From Streptomyces collinus (GTDB taxonomy: Bacteria > Actinomycetota > Actinomycetes > Streptomycetales > Streptomycetaceae), in the NCBI RefSeq assembly GCF_031348265.1, contig NZ_CP133771.1, positions 186,001 through 250,000 of the forward strand: 64,000 nucleotides of DNA, written 5' to 3'. Shown one piece after another: positions 35,695-42,743 of this stretch (position 1 is the stretch's first letter; every line of letters starts with the position of its first letter). Made by a program: the position numbers and the translations under genes. The notes beneath the pieces were generated by a model. The model worked only from the letters and a program-made list of their open reading frames with translations. It was not told the origin of the DNA and ran no database searches.

Positions 35695-36210
35695 TCACGC
35701 CGCCGCGTCGTACACGGCCGTCGACCGGACGCCGTCGTCCGCCCCCGGCTGCGGGGCACGCTGCGCGAACACGGACAGACGCAGCACGAGATAGCGGCCG
35801 AGCCCGACGAGCGCGGTGGCCGACAGATAGACCGTCTGCTGCAGGACGAGTCCGGCTCCGGGGCGCAGCGCAGCGAGCGCTCCGACCGCGGCGGACGTGA
35901 CCAGCCAGCCGGCCGCCATGGTGGCCGCGCTCTTGAGGTGACCGTCCAGGCCGGGCCGTCCGTGGCCGAACGAGACGCGGGCGTGCAGCTCGGTGGCGGC
36001 CACGGTGGAGACGACGGTGGTCAGCACGTTCGCCGCCATCCATGGAATCCACTGCGAGAGCAGGACCAGGGTCGCCGAGGCCGCCAGGGTGACTCCGCAG
36101 CCCAGCCCGGCGAAGCGGATGAAGACCGCCACGTGACGGCGGATCAGGTGGAGGCCGTTGATGGTGGTGCTTTTCCGAGCCGTTGTCCGTCGCTGAGCCT
36201 TGGTCGTCAT
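35695..36210 (-). CDS. GtrA-like four-helix membrane protein
   Basis: About 171 residues with four hydrophobic segments (FIRFAGLGCGVTLAASATLVLL, MAANVLTTVVSTVAATELHARVSF, AATMAAGWLVTSAAVGALAAL, and YLSATALVGLGRYLVLRLSVF). The ELHARVSFG segment at the second helix end and the RYLVLRLSVF ending fit the GtrA/DPMS family, linked to polyprenyl-sugar export. Start could be ATG 36210 or ATG 36240; neither has a strong ribosome binding site. Stands alone. Confidence 0.75.
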   Translation of the reverse strand: MTTKAQRRTTARKSTTINGLHLIRRHVAVFIRFAGLGCGVTLAASATLVLLSQWIPWMAANVLTTVVSTVAATELHARVSFGHGRPGLDGHLKSAATMAAGWLVTSAAVGALAALRPGAGLVLQQTVYLSATALVGLGRYLVLRLSVFAQRAPQPGADDGVRSTAVYDAAA

Positions 36211-36398
36211 GCGGCAGAGCGTGGGCGACCCGCCGTTCATCGCCGTTGCAGGGCTCTTTCAGGGGGGTCGGCCGTGGTTGATGAACGGGGCGCCGCGACG
36301 GATCTGACCGACGAGCAGCGCGCCGGCCAAAGTCTTCGGGTCGATGGTTGAACTCTGCTGGATACTCTGGTTCGTTGCCGTGGACGGTAAGCTGGACC

Positions 36399-36420
36399 TT
36401 GACATTGACGTCAGAGTCAA
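36399..36420. promoter_or_regulatory. 22-bp imperfect palindrome, probable MerR-family operator
   Basis: Both ends are TTGAC/GTCAA and the centre is TGACGTCA; 18 of 22 positions are symmetric. Such long palindromes between promoter elements are the sites of MerR regulators. It touches the remains of a MerR gene that has lost its DNA-binding half. Confidence 0.6.
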
Positions 36421-36426
36421 ACTTCT

Positions 36427-36702
36427 GAGTTCGACGACTCCGACGTGGCGGTCGTGCGCCGGGTGCGGATCCTGCTCGCGGCCGGGCTGAACACCGACCT
36501 GATCCGGGAAGTGCTGCCCTGCATGGCTGAAGAAGGAGCCGTACTGGCACCCACCTGTGCGGAAATGGCTCAGGACCTCAGACGTGAACGTGAGCGCCCG
36601 ACCAGCTCCATCGAACAGTTCCAAGCCGCCCGCGCCCTGCTCGGCTCGATCATCCACGCAGACGAAGCGATCAACGCCGGGGCCGGCCACAGCGGACAGT
36701 GA
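36427..36702 (+). pseudogene. MerR-family regulator, N-terminal DNA-binding half deleted
   Basis: The frame from about 36427 reads EFDDSDVAVVRRVRILLAAG then LNTDLIREVLPCM, APTCAEMAQDLRRERERP and FQAARALLGSI. This is the second half of a MerR regulator of the type with CM...APTC (effector-binding Cys residues retained). The usual N-terminus (helix-turn-helix, about 45-50 residues) is absent, and a palindromic operator sits exactly where it should be. A GTG at 36445 could still start an 85-residue fragment. The deletion joins operator and mid-gene directly. Confidence 0.75.
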
Positions 36703-36798
36703 CGCACGTTCCGGAGCGGACACGTCCACATTCCTCCGGCAGCCATGTCGACTGTCGGCTCACGAAATCCGATCCTGATCGACGAGGGAGCCCTGCCC

Positions 36799-37566
36799 AT
36801 GCCCACTGCTCCTCACATCGCACTCGACTCGGCAGCACCCGCGGCCGTCGACGGCCGCCACATCCGGGCCCTGACCTTCCAGTCCGTACGGATGGAGTAC
36901 CTGCGACGTGTGCTCGGGGAGCTGAGTCTCACGGCGGTCGGCCACCGGGCGCTCGTCGTCGGCAGCGGGCGCGGCCTTCTGGCCCGCGGCCTCGCCCGTC
37001 TGGGGTTCGAGACCGTCGCCGCCGACCCGTCCCCCGCCGCGACGGCCCTGGCCCGGGGCGCGGACGACGGGCTGGGCGTCACGTATCTGACGACACCGGC
37101 AGAGGAACTCGACCTGCCGGACGGCTCCTTCGACCTCGTGTACTGCGCCGACATCCTGGAGATCACCGAACGGCCGGACGCGGTCCTGGCCGAGGCGGCA
37201 CGCGTGCTGCGCCCCGGCGGAGCCCTCGCCTACGACACGGTGAACCGCACCCCCGTGTCCCGCCTCATCTACCTCGGCGCCTTCCAGGCCCTCCCGACCA
37301 CACGGATCATGCCCCGGGGCCGCTACGCCGCTCACCGGCTGCGCCGCCCGGTGGAGCTTGCCGAGTCCCTCGACCGGGCGGGGCTCTCCGCGAAGGACGT
37401 CTCGGCGTTCAAGCCGCGTGATGTACGCAGTCTGGTGCGGGCGACGCGCGGGCGCCGGCGTGGGACGCTGACGGATGATCAGTTGCCGGAGCTCGTCGAG
37501 ATGGTGCTCGAACCGGGGAGCAGGCCGGTCGTGACGTACCTGGGATACGCGGTGCGCCGGGCGTGA
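36799..37566 (+). CDS. UbiG/UbiE-like class I methyltransferase
   Basis: A 255-residue SAM methyltransferase. Motif I ALVVGSGRGLLARGLARLGF, acidic AADPSP, motif II DGSFDLVYCADILEITERPD, motif III LRPGGALAYDTVNRTPVSRL. The late segment RPVELAESLDRAGLSAKDVSAF is typical of UbiG-like enzymes. Methyl acceptor unknown. ATG at 36799 has GAGGGAG upstream; an earlier ATG at 36745 is possible. The stop overlaps the start of a dead alcohol dehydrogenase (GTGA). Confidence 0.85.
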   Translation: MPTAPHIALDSAAPAAVDGRHIRALTFQSVRMEYLRRVLGELSLTAVGHRALVVGSGRGLLARGLARLGFETVAADPSPAATALARGADDGLGVTYLTTPAEELDLPDGSFDLVYCADILEITERPDAVLAEAARVLRPGGALAYDTVNRTPVSRLIYLGAFQALPTTRIMPRGRYAAHRLRRPVELAESLDRAGLSAKDVSAFKPRDVRSLVRATRGRRRGTLTDDQLPELVEMVLEPGSRPVVTYLGYAVRRA

Positions 37567-38271
37567 GCCATACTCCTCACGGTACGGAAAGCACGGTCCA
37601 AGAGCTCCCGTGGATTGTGCACTGGTCCCCCCGGGGCCAGTTCGAGAAGCCGGCCATCACCGCCCGCTCGCGGCGACGACCTGCGATCTCGACCACCACG
37701 TCATCGACGACAAGACGCCGTTCTCCGGGTTCGGACCGTTCCCGATCGGCCACGAGTGCGTGGGCACGGTCGTCGAGGCCGGCCCCGACTGCACGGACGT
37801 CGCGGTCGGCGACGTCGTCGGCGTCGCCTGGCACATCGCGTGCGGCACCTGCGCACAGTGCGAGCTCGGACACACCGCCCGCTGTCTCCGCCACGGCGAC
37901 GCCCAGTACGGCCTGCCGGTGAACGGGGCATGGGGCGGGACGTTCGACGAACTCATCCGCGTCCCCTACGCGGACTTCAACCTCGCCAAGCTGCCCGCCG
38001 GGGTCGACCCCGTGCACCTGGCCTCGATCGGCGACAACCTCGCCCTCGGCTGGGAGACGGTGATGCCGACCGTCGCCGGGATCACCGACCCGAAGATCGC
38101 GGTCTTCGGCTGCACGCGCGGCCGAACATGACGCCGACCCTGGAAGCGGTGGCCGCGGGCACCCTCCACCCGGAGCTGGTCACCAGCGGCATCCACGGCT
38201 GGGACGAGATTCCCGACGTGCTGACCTCCGGTCGGGCCGGCCACAAGCCGGTCTTCGTCCTGGAGAAGTGA
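37563..38271 (+). pseudogene. Zinc-dependent alcohol dehydrogenase, frameshifted and missing its NAD domain
   Basis: Three different frames are needed to follow the family. Frame 1 starts near 37563 (VQELPWIVHWSPRG). Frame 2 carries AATTCDLDHHVIDDK, GFGPFPIGHECVGTVVEAGP (catalytic zinc His) and CGTCAQCELGHTARCLRHGD (structural zinc cysteines) up to PKIAVFGCTRG. Frame 3 resumes at 38128 with only the C-terminal 47 residues (LHPELVTSGIHGWDEIPDVL). Roughly 150 residues of the Rossmann domain are gone, so no functional enzyme can form. Confidence 0.85.
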
Positions 38272-38293
38272 GGAGGGCCCGAGAAGTGAGGAA

Positions 38294-38326
38294 GCCCCGG
38301 CCGGACGGGGGAATCACGGCCGGGGC
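38294..38326. terminator. Hairpin terminator after the dead dehydrogenase
   Basis: GCCCCGGCCG and CGGCCGGGGC form a perfect 10-bp stem with a 13-nt loop, 23 bp past the stop codon. Confidence 0.65.
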
Positions 38327-38560
38327 GGTCTTGTGGTGGGCGCGGATGGCGGTCGCCTCTCGGCGAAAGGCTCCACAGGGCTTCAGCCGAACGATCGTCC
38401 CTGTGGGCGAATGGTGAGGCCCGGGGACACTGTCCCATCCGCACCCACGGTTTGTTCAACGGGCAACCAGCTGTCGTTGTTCCGCACTTCCCCGGCATCC
38501 GCCGTGATCCGCGCCACTCCCCCGGGCGCCCGACTCCCTGCCTCGCCCCTTTGCCTCACT

Positions 38561-38598
38561 TATCGAAATTCGATAGATTCCCATCGCAACTCGATGGG
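38561..38598. promoter_or_regulatory. Two tandem operators 21 bp apart
   Basis: ATCGAAATTCGAT (38562-38574) and ATCGCAACTCGAT (38583-38595) share the palindromic core ATCG-N5-CGAT and start exactly 21 bp apart, two helical turns. The second lies about 13 bp before the start codon of the DUF2975 gene and overlaps its ribosome binding region. Spacing on one face of the helix suggests cooperative binding of a dimeric regulator. Confidence 0.7.
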
Positions 38599-38608
38599 AG
38601 GATGGGGC

Positions 38609-39100
38609 ATGGGAAAGCTGACACTGTGCGCGCTGCGCACTGTGCTGGTGGTGCTGCTCGTCGGCACCGTGCTCGTACAGGCATTGATGGTGTGGACGCT
38701 GGTCAGCGGGAACGACCCGGAGGACGGGTCGCTCCCGCTGACGCCGCTGCGCGTGATCACGATCCTGGGCCTGGTGTCGGCCCAGGTCGTGCTGGTCTGC
38801 GTATGGCGGCTGGTGACGATGGTGCGACGCCGGACCGTGTTCTCCCCCGACGCCTTCCGCTACGTGGACGCCGTGATCGGCGCGATCGTGGCGGCCGCCC
38901 TCGTGTGGTTCGCGGTCACGATCCTCAACGCGCCGGGCCAGCGGGACGATCCGGGCGTCACCGTCATCATGGGCGGTGTCGGCCTGGCCATCCTGGGCGT
39001 CGCGCTCATCGTGCTCGTGTTGCGGATGCTGCTCGCCCAGACCGTCGCCCGCGACGCCGAAGCATCGCAGATGCAGGCCGAATTGAACGACGTGATCTGA
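38609..39100 (+). CDS. DUF2975 membrane protein
   Basis: A 163-residue protein with four hydrophobic segments: ALRTVLVVLLVGTVLVQALMV, VITILGLVSAQVVLVCVWRL, VDAVIGAIVAAALVWFAVTI and VIMGGVGLAILGVALIVLVL. FSPDAFRYVDAVIGA is the typical loop of DUF2975. In most actinomycetes the gene is followed at once by a small YozG-like helix-turn-helix gene; here that partner is missing and a convergent SnoaL-like gene follows. GGGAGGATGGGG precedes the ATG. Probably controlled through the tandem operators just upstream. Confidence 0.85.
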   Translation: MGKLTLCALRTVLVVLLVGTVLVQALMVWTLVSGNDPEDGSLPLTPLRVITILGLVSAQVVLVCVWRLVTMVRRRTVFSPDAFRYVDAVIGAIVAAALVWFAVTILNAPGQRDDPGVTVIMGGVGLAILGVALIVLVLRMLLAQTVARDAEASQMQAELNDVI

Positions 39101-39139
39101 CGACGCACGCGGACGACGGCCGGCTTCACGAGAAGGGCC

Positions 39140-39550
39140 TCACGGGCTCATCGCGTCGCGGACGAGCGCGGTGTCCGTGAACTGCTCGCAGCGGACGATC
39201 AGGCCGCCGCGCACCACGAAGTGGTGGGCCACCCGGACGTCGACCGGTCTGCCGGTGACCCTGTGAGTCGCGGTGTAGCGGGCGAGGACGACGACGCTCT
39301 CACCGTCGGCGACGTAGGTGTCGTCGTGGGCGGTCCAGACGTCCCCGTCCTCGCCGAGCTTCTCCATGACGCCGACGGGGACGCCCTCGGGCGTGCGGTA
39401 GGTGCCGGCGAGGGGAAAGCCTGCCATCTCCGTCCACTCCACGTCAGGGGCGAGCGTGGCCCGCAGCGCCGCCCGGTCGCCGGCCGCCGAGGCCAGGTAC
39501 CGGCGGCGTACGACGTCGGCCGGGGCGGTGGACGTGGCGAACTCGCTCAT
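39140..39550 (-). CDS. SnoaL/NTF2-like protein, copy A
   Basis: A 136-residue NTF2-fold protein (DVVRRRYLASAAGDRAALRA, LAPDVEWTEMAGFPLAGTYR, VRVAHHFVVRGGLIVRCEQF). It is a close paralogue of the protein at 47429-47839, with the same length and most motifs identical. In both places it follows the C-terminal coding region of an MBL-fold hydrolase, so this is the surviving part of a duplicated operon. Catalytic role unknown; the fold serves small enzymes and binding proteins. Start ATG 39550. Confidence 0.85.
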   Translation of the reverse strand: MSEFATSTAPADVVRRRYLASAAGDRAALRATLAPDVEWTEMAGFPLAGTYRTPEGVPVGVMEKLGEDGDVWTAHDDTYVADGESVVVLARYTATHRVTGRPVDVRVAHHFVVRGGLIVRCEQFTDTALVRDAMSP

Positions 39551-40148
39551 ATCCGCCCCACTTCATCTCGCCCTTGGCGACCTTCGCACCGAGCTGAGCG
39601 GCGATCAGCATGCCGTTGTCCGGGTAGCGCTCGACGAGGGCGGCGGTGAGCGCGGCGCCGTCGGCCGCCTTGCCCAGCTCCGCCTCGAACGCGACGAGGT
39701 AGTCGCGGGTCGCCGCGATGGCGGAGGCGTCGACGGGAGCGCCGGGCAGTCGGTGGCCGGGGGCGACCAGCTCCGGCTCCAGGGCTGTGCCGAGCCGGAT
39801 CACCCGGGCGAGGCGCAGCAGCCCGCTGTCGAGGGCGAGCGCGAACAGCAGGGCCAGCAGCAGCATCAGGGGGACCTGGAGGGCGAAGAACAGGGCGACC
39901 CGGCCGATGCCCGAGAGGAGTTGGGGGTCTTTCAGGGCGGTGACGTAGTTGTCCAGTCCCACGAAGACCGTGCCGCCGATGAGGCGTTCCTGGAAGAGGC
40001 TCAGGTAGGCGGCGTAGCCGAGGGGGGCGAGGAAGAGCAGGAGGAACAGGACCATGAACGGGGCGATGAACGCCGGGCCCGCGAGGCGGCGGTGCGGGCC
40101 TGCCCGCTTCGGCCTCCGGGCGGGGGGGGTGTATGACTGCGCCGTCAT
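39444..40148 (-). pseudogene. Chimeric frame: sugar ABC permease N-terminus joined to MBL hydrolase C-terminus
   Basis: From ATG 40148 the first 115 or so residues are a MalF/LacF-type sugar permease (LAGPAFIAPFMVLFLLLFLA, GLDNYVTALKDPQLLSGIGR). Near 39790 the frame changes in-frame into the last 75 residues of the MBL hydrolase seen at 46620-47426 (ELVAPGHRLPGAPVDASAIA, RYPDNGMLIAAQLGAKVAKG). The normal stop after GEMKWG is lost, so the frame runs on through the SnoaL gene to 39444. Neither half is complete. This looks like a recombination scar; a translated product cannot be excluded. No good ribosome binding site. Confidence 0.75.
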
Positions 40149-40358
40149 GACTGCGCAGACATATCTACGCAGCCGGACGCGCCCCGACAAGACATCGCGC
40201 AGCATCCCTTCGGGCCGGCCGGGGATCACGGTCCCCCGCGGCCCTGGTCCGGACCCGTCGGTCAAGATTCGGTCTCGCTTACGCGAGCGAGGGGCGGCGA
40301 GCTGTTACCAGGGGTAAGTTCCGGCCTCCCACCCCCCGTTGTCAGGAGTTCCGGTTCC

Positions 40359-41705
40359 ATGCGCCGACTTCTAGCCTCCATCGTGGTGGCGTCAGCCGCG
40401 ATCGGCGGGTTCATCACGAACACGTCCCCCGCCATTGCCGCCGACCCCGCGTCCGGATCCTTCAGCGTCCTCGCCTACAACGTCGCGGGCCTGCCGGAGA
40501 GCATCTCCTCCGCACCCACTCCGCGCGAGCCCGCCACCACGGAAATCGGCCGGCGGATCGCGCCGTACGACGTGGTCAACGTCCAGGAGGACTTCAACTA
40601 CCACGCCTTTCTCTACGCCGGCGACACCGCGCACGCGTACCGCACCCCCACCAGCGGGGGTGCGGGTATCGGCAGCGGTCTCAACACCCTGTCGAAGCTC
40701 CCGTACGACACCGACGACTTCGAGCGGGTGCGGTGGAAGTCCTGCCAGTTCGACTCCGGTGACTGCCTCACGCCCAAGGGGTTCACGTTCATCCGTCAGC
40801 GCCTCGCCGAGGGCGTGTACGTGGACTTCTACAACCTGCACACCAACGCCGGCACGAACCCCGGCGACCTGGCCTCGCGGGCGGACAACCTCAACCAGCT
40901 GTCGGCCTTCATCAAGACCCACTCGGCCGGCAACGCGGTCGTCGTCATGGGCGACACCAACACGCGCTACACGCGCTCGGGGGACACCATCGCGGAGTTC
41001 GCCGCCGCGAACGGTCTGACCGACCCCTGGGTCCAGCTCATCCGCGGCGGCACACCGCCCGCCAAGGGCAGCGACGCCCTGGTCTGCGACCAGACCGGTC
41101 CTACCGTGCCCAACACCTGCGAGGTCGTGGACAAGGTCCTGTACCGGGGCAGCAAACTCGTGTCGCTCGACGCCACCTCCTACAACAACGAGCACGCCAG
41201 GTTCCTCACCGACGGCGGGCTCATGCTGTCCGACCACGACCCCATCAAGGTGGACTTCTCCTGGTCGCGTGCCGCGGACTTCCAGCTCAGCGACCAGTTC
41301 GGCGGGCCCCACGGCGACTACTACACCGACATCGACGCCGTGCCGGCGGGCGCGCGTCCGGTGGGCCTCTCGCTGCGCAGCGGCACCCGCGTCGACGGCG
41401 TCGGCCTGACGCTCGGCAACGGCAAGGTCCTCAGCCACGGCGGGACCGGCGGCACGGCGTCGTCCCTGAATCTGGGCAGCGGGGAGTACATCGGTTCCGC
41501 CCAGCTGTGCCGGGGCGTGAAGGACGGCCGGACGCGGATCTTCTCCGCCAGGTTCACCACGAACCTCGGCAGGAGCCTGTCCGGCGGAACGACCACGTCC
41601 GACTGCGTCACGCGCACCGCGCCGTCGGGGTGGCAGATCGCCGGGTTCCACGGCCGGGCCGGTGACGAGGTCGACAAGCTGGGCTTCATCTACACGAAGC
41701 GCTGA
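40359..41705 (+). CDS. Secreted endonuclease/exonuclease/phosphatase-fold enzyme with jacalin-like C-terminal domain
   Basis: A 448-residue exported protein. Signal peptide to about TSPAIAADP. Residues about 35-300 form an EEP (DNase I/sphingomyelinase) domain: FSVLAYNVAGLPE, VVNVQEDFNYH (metal Glu), FYNLHTNAG, VVVMGDTNTRYT, and SDHDPIKVDF (catalytic Asp-His). Residues about 310-448 look like a jacalin-related lectin fold (FGGPHGDYYTDIDAV, GTRVDGVGLTLGNGKVLSHGG, GDEVDKLGFIYTK). Likely a secreted sphingomyelinase or nuclease-like phosphodiesterase targeted by a sugar-binding domain. AGGAG precedes the ATG. Confidence 0.88.
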   Translation: MRRLLASIVVASAAIGGFITNTSPAIAADPASGSFSVLAYNVAGLPESISSAPTPREPATTEIGRRIAPYDVVNVQEDFNYHAFLYAGDTAHAYRTPTSGGAGIGSGLNTLSKLPYDTDDFERVRWKSCQFDSGDCLTPKGFTFIRQRLAEGVYVDFYNLHTNAGTNPGDLASRADNLNQLSAFIKTHSAGNAVVVMGDTNTRYTRSGDTIAEFAAANGLTDPWVQLIRGGTPPAKGSDALVCDQTGPTVPNTCEVVDKVLYRGSKLVSLDATSYNNEHARFLTDGGLMLSDHDPIKVDFSWSRAADFQLSDQFGGPHGDYYTDIDAVPAGARPVGLSLRSGTRVDGVGLTLGNGKVLSHGGTGGTASSLNLGSGEYIGSAQLCRGVKDGRTRIFSARFTTNLGRSLSGGTTTSDCVTRTAPSGWQIAGFHGRAGDEVDKLGFIYTKR

Positions 41706-41757
41706 CGCTCCCCCTTGCCGACTGCCGCAAGCACCGGCCCGCAGCCGGCGGCGAGGG

Positions 41758-41792
41758 CCTCCCACCGGCTGTCGCCGCCGGGCGGTGGGAGG
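41758..41792. terminator. Hairpin terminator
   Basis: CCTCCCACCG and CGGTGGGAGG form a perfect 10-bp stem with a 15-nt loop, about 50 bp after the phosphodiesterase stop. Confidence 0.6.
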
Positions 41793-41830
41793 TCCCGGCC
41801 GGTGGGGCGGAGGGTGGTGCAGCCCCGGCC

Positions 41831-41920
41831 GGTGGGACGGCCGGTGGGGCCGCCCTGGACGGTGGGACGGCCGGTGGGGCCGCCCTGGCCGGTGGGACGG
41901 CCGGTGGGGCCGCCCTGGCC
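41831..41920. repeat. Three tandem 30-bp repeats
   Basis: Three adjacent 30-bp units open with GGTGGGACGGCCGGTGGGGC; units 2 and 3 are identical and unit 1 differs at one base. Degenerate partial units flank the array on both sides (about 41800-41955). Non-coding, between a plus-strand terminator and the 3' end of the MarR gene. Confidence 0.85.
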
Positions 41921-41960
41921 GGTGGAGTGGAGCCGGTGGGTGGCGCAGCCCCGGCAGCTG

Positions 41961-42455
41961 TCAGGGGAGCCGGGGCAGCATGTCCCGGGCTGCGTGGCTG
42001 AGGACGCGGAGGTTCTCGGCGAACCGGTCCCGGTCCTCGACCGGGAGGGGCGCGAGGAAGTAGCGCTTGATGTTCTCCACGTGCGCCCGGGCCGCGGCGA
42101 CCGTGGTCTCCTCCCCCAGCGCTGTCAGACGTACCAAGCGCGCACGCCGGTCACCGGGGTCCTCGACCCGTTCGACCAGGCCGGCCGCCACCATGCGGTC
42201 CACCAGGCGGGTAGCCCCTCCCGTGGTCAGGACCTGCTCCTGGGCGATGGCCCCCATCGACAGCCCGGGCTCCCCCGCCCGCCCGAGAATGAGCAGCACC
42301 TCGAACGTCAGATGGCTGATGCCGCACTCCGCCTCCAGCGCCCGGCCCAGGATGTACTCCAGCCGGTTCGCGGCCCCCTGCAGCCGGCCGAAGGCCAGCA
42401 CCAGGGCGTCGTTCGCCGCATCCCCCGGCGTCGAGATCTCCGCCTGCTCATTCAC
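41961..42455 (-). CDS. MarR-family transcriptional regulator
   Basis: A 164-residue winged-helix protein: LTFEVLLILGRAGEPGLSMG, recognition helix TTGGATRLVDRMVAAGLVER, wing EDPGDRRARLVRLTALGEE, and C-terminal dimerisation helices ending RVLSHAARDMLPRLP. The GTG at 42455 with an upstream G-rich site (AGGGGTGGCGGGG) is preferred; ATG at 42500 is possible. A frameshifted C-terminal copy of the same protein lies at 45486-45615 beside the DsbA operon, implying that this regulator belongs to that duplicated unit. Confidence 0.85.
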   Translation of the reverse strand: MNEQAEISTPGDAANDALVLAFGRLQGAANRLEYILGRALEAECGISHLTFEVLLILGRAGEPGLSMGAIAQEQVLTTGGATRLVDRMVAAGLVERVEDPGDRRARLVRLTALGEETTVAAARAHVENIKRYFLAPLPVEDRDRFAENLRVLSHAARDMLPRLP

Positions 42456-42743
42456 AGCCCCGCCACCCCTCTGCTCCTTCGTACACACCCTCCCGATCAT
42501 GCCGCACCCTCGCCGGACGTCTCTGCCCGCGGCGGCACCGGCCACGTCCCCGGTGCTGTTCGGGACGTCGTGCCCCGAGTGTCCGTGATCAATCCGGAGC
42601 GGAGTCAACTACTTCTCTGTGCGGGGTGATTGATCCGCCGCCGACTCTTCCCTTGTCATGCCCTCATCTGAGATCTTGCGTCGACCCATTCAGCCCACGG
42701 CCCGGTCGGCGCCATCCCTTGCCCCGGGCTCTCGGAGGATGCT

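Noticed and set aside
36259..36410. Short minus-strand frame ending LLVGQIRRGAPFINHGRPP
   Set aside because: It looks somewhat protein-like but has no family match I know, no clear ribosome binding site, and runs into the MerR-type palindrome; not reported as a gene.
41831..41920. Tandem 30-bp repeats considered as a CRISPR array
   Set aside because: The units are directly adjacent with no unique spacers and no cas genes are nearby.
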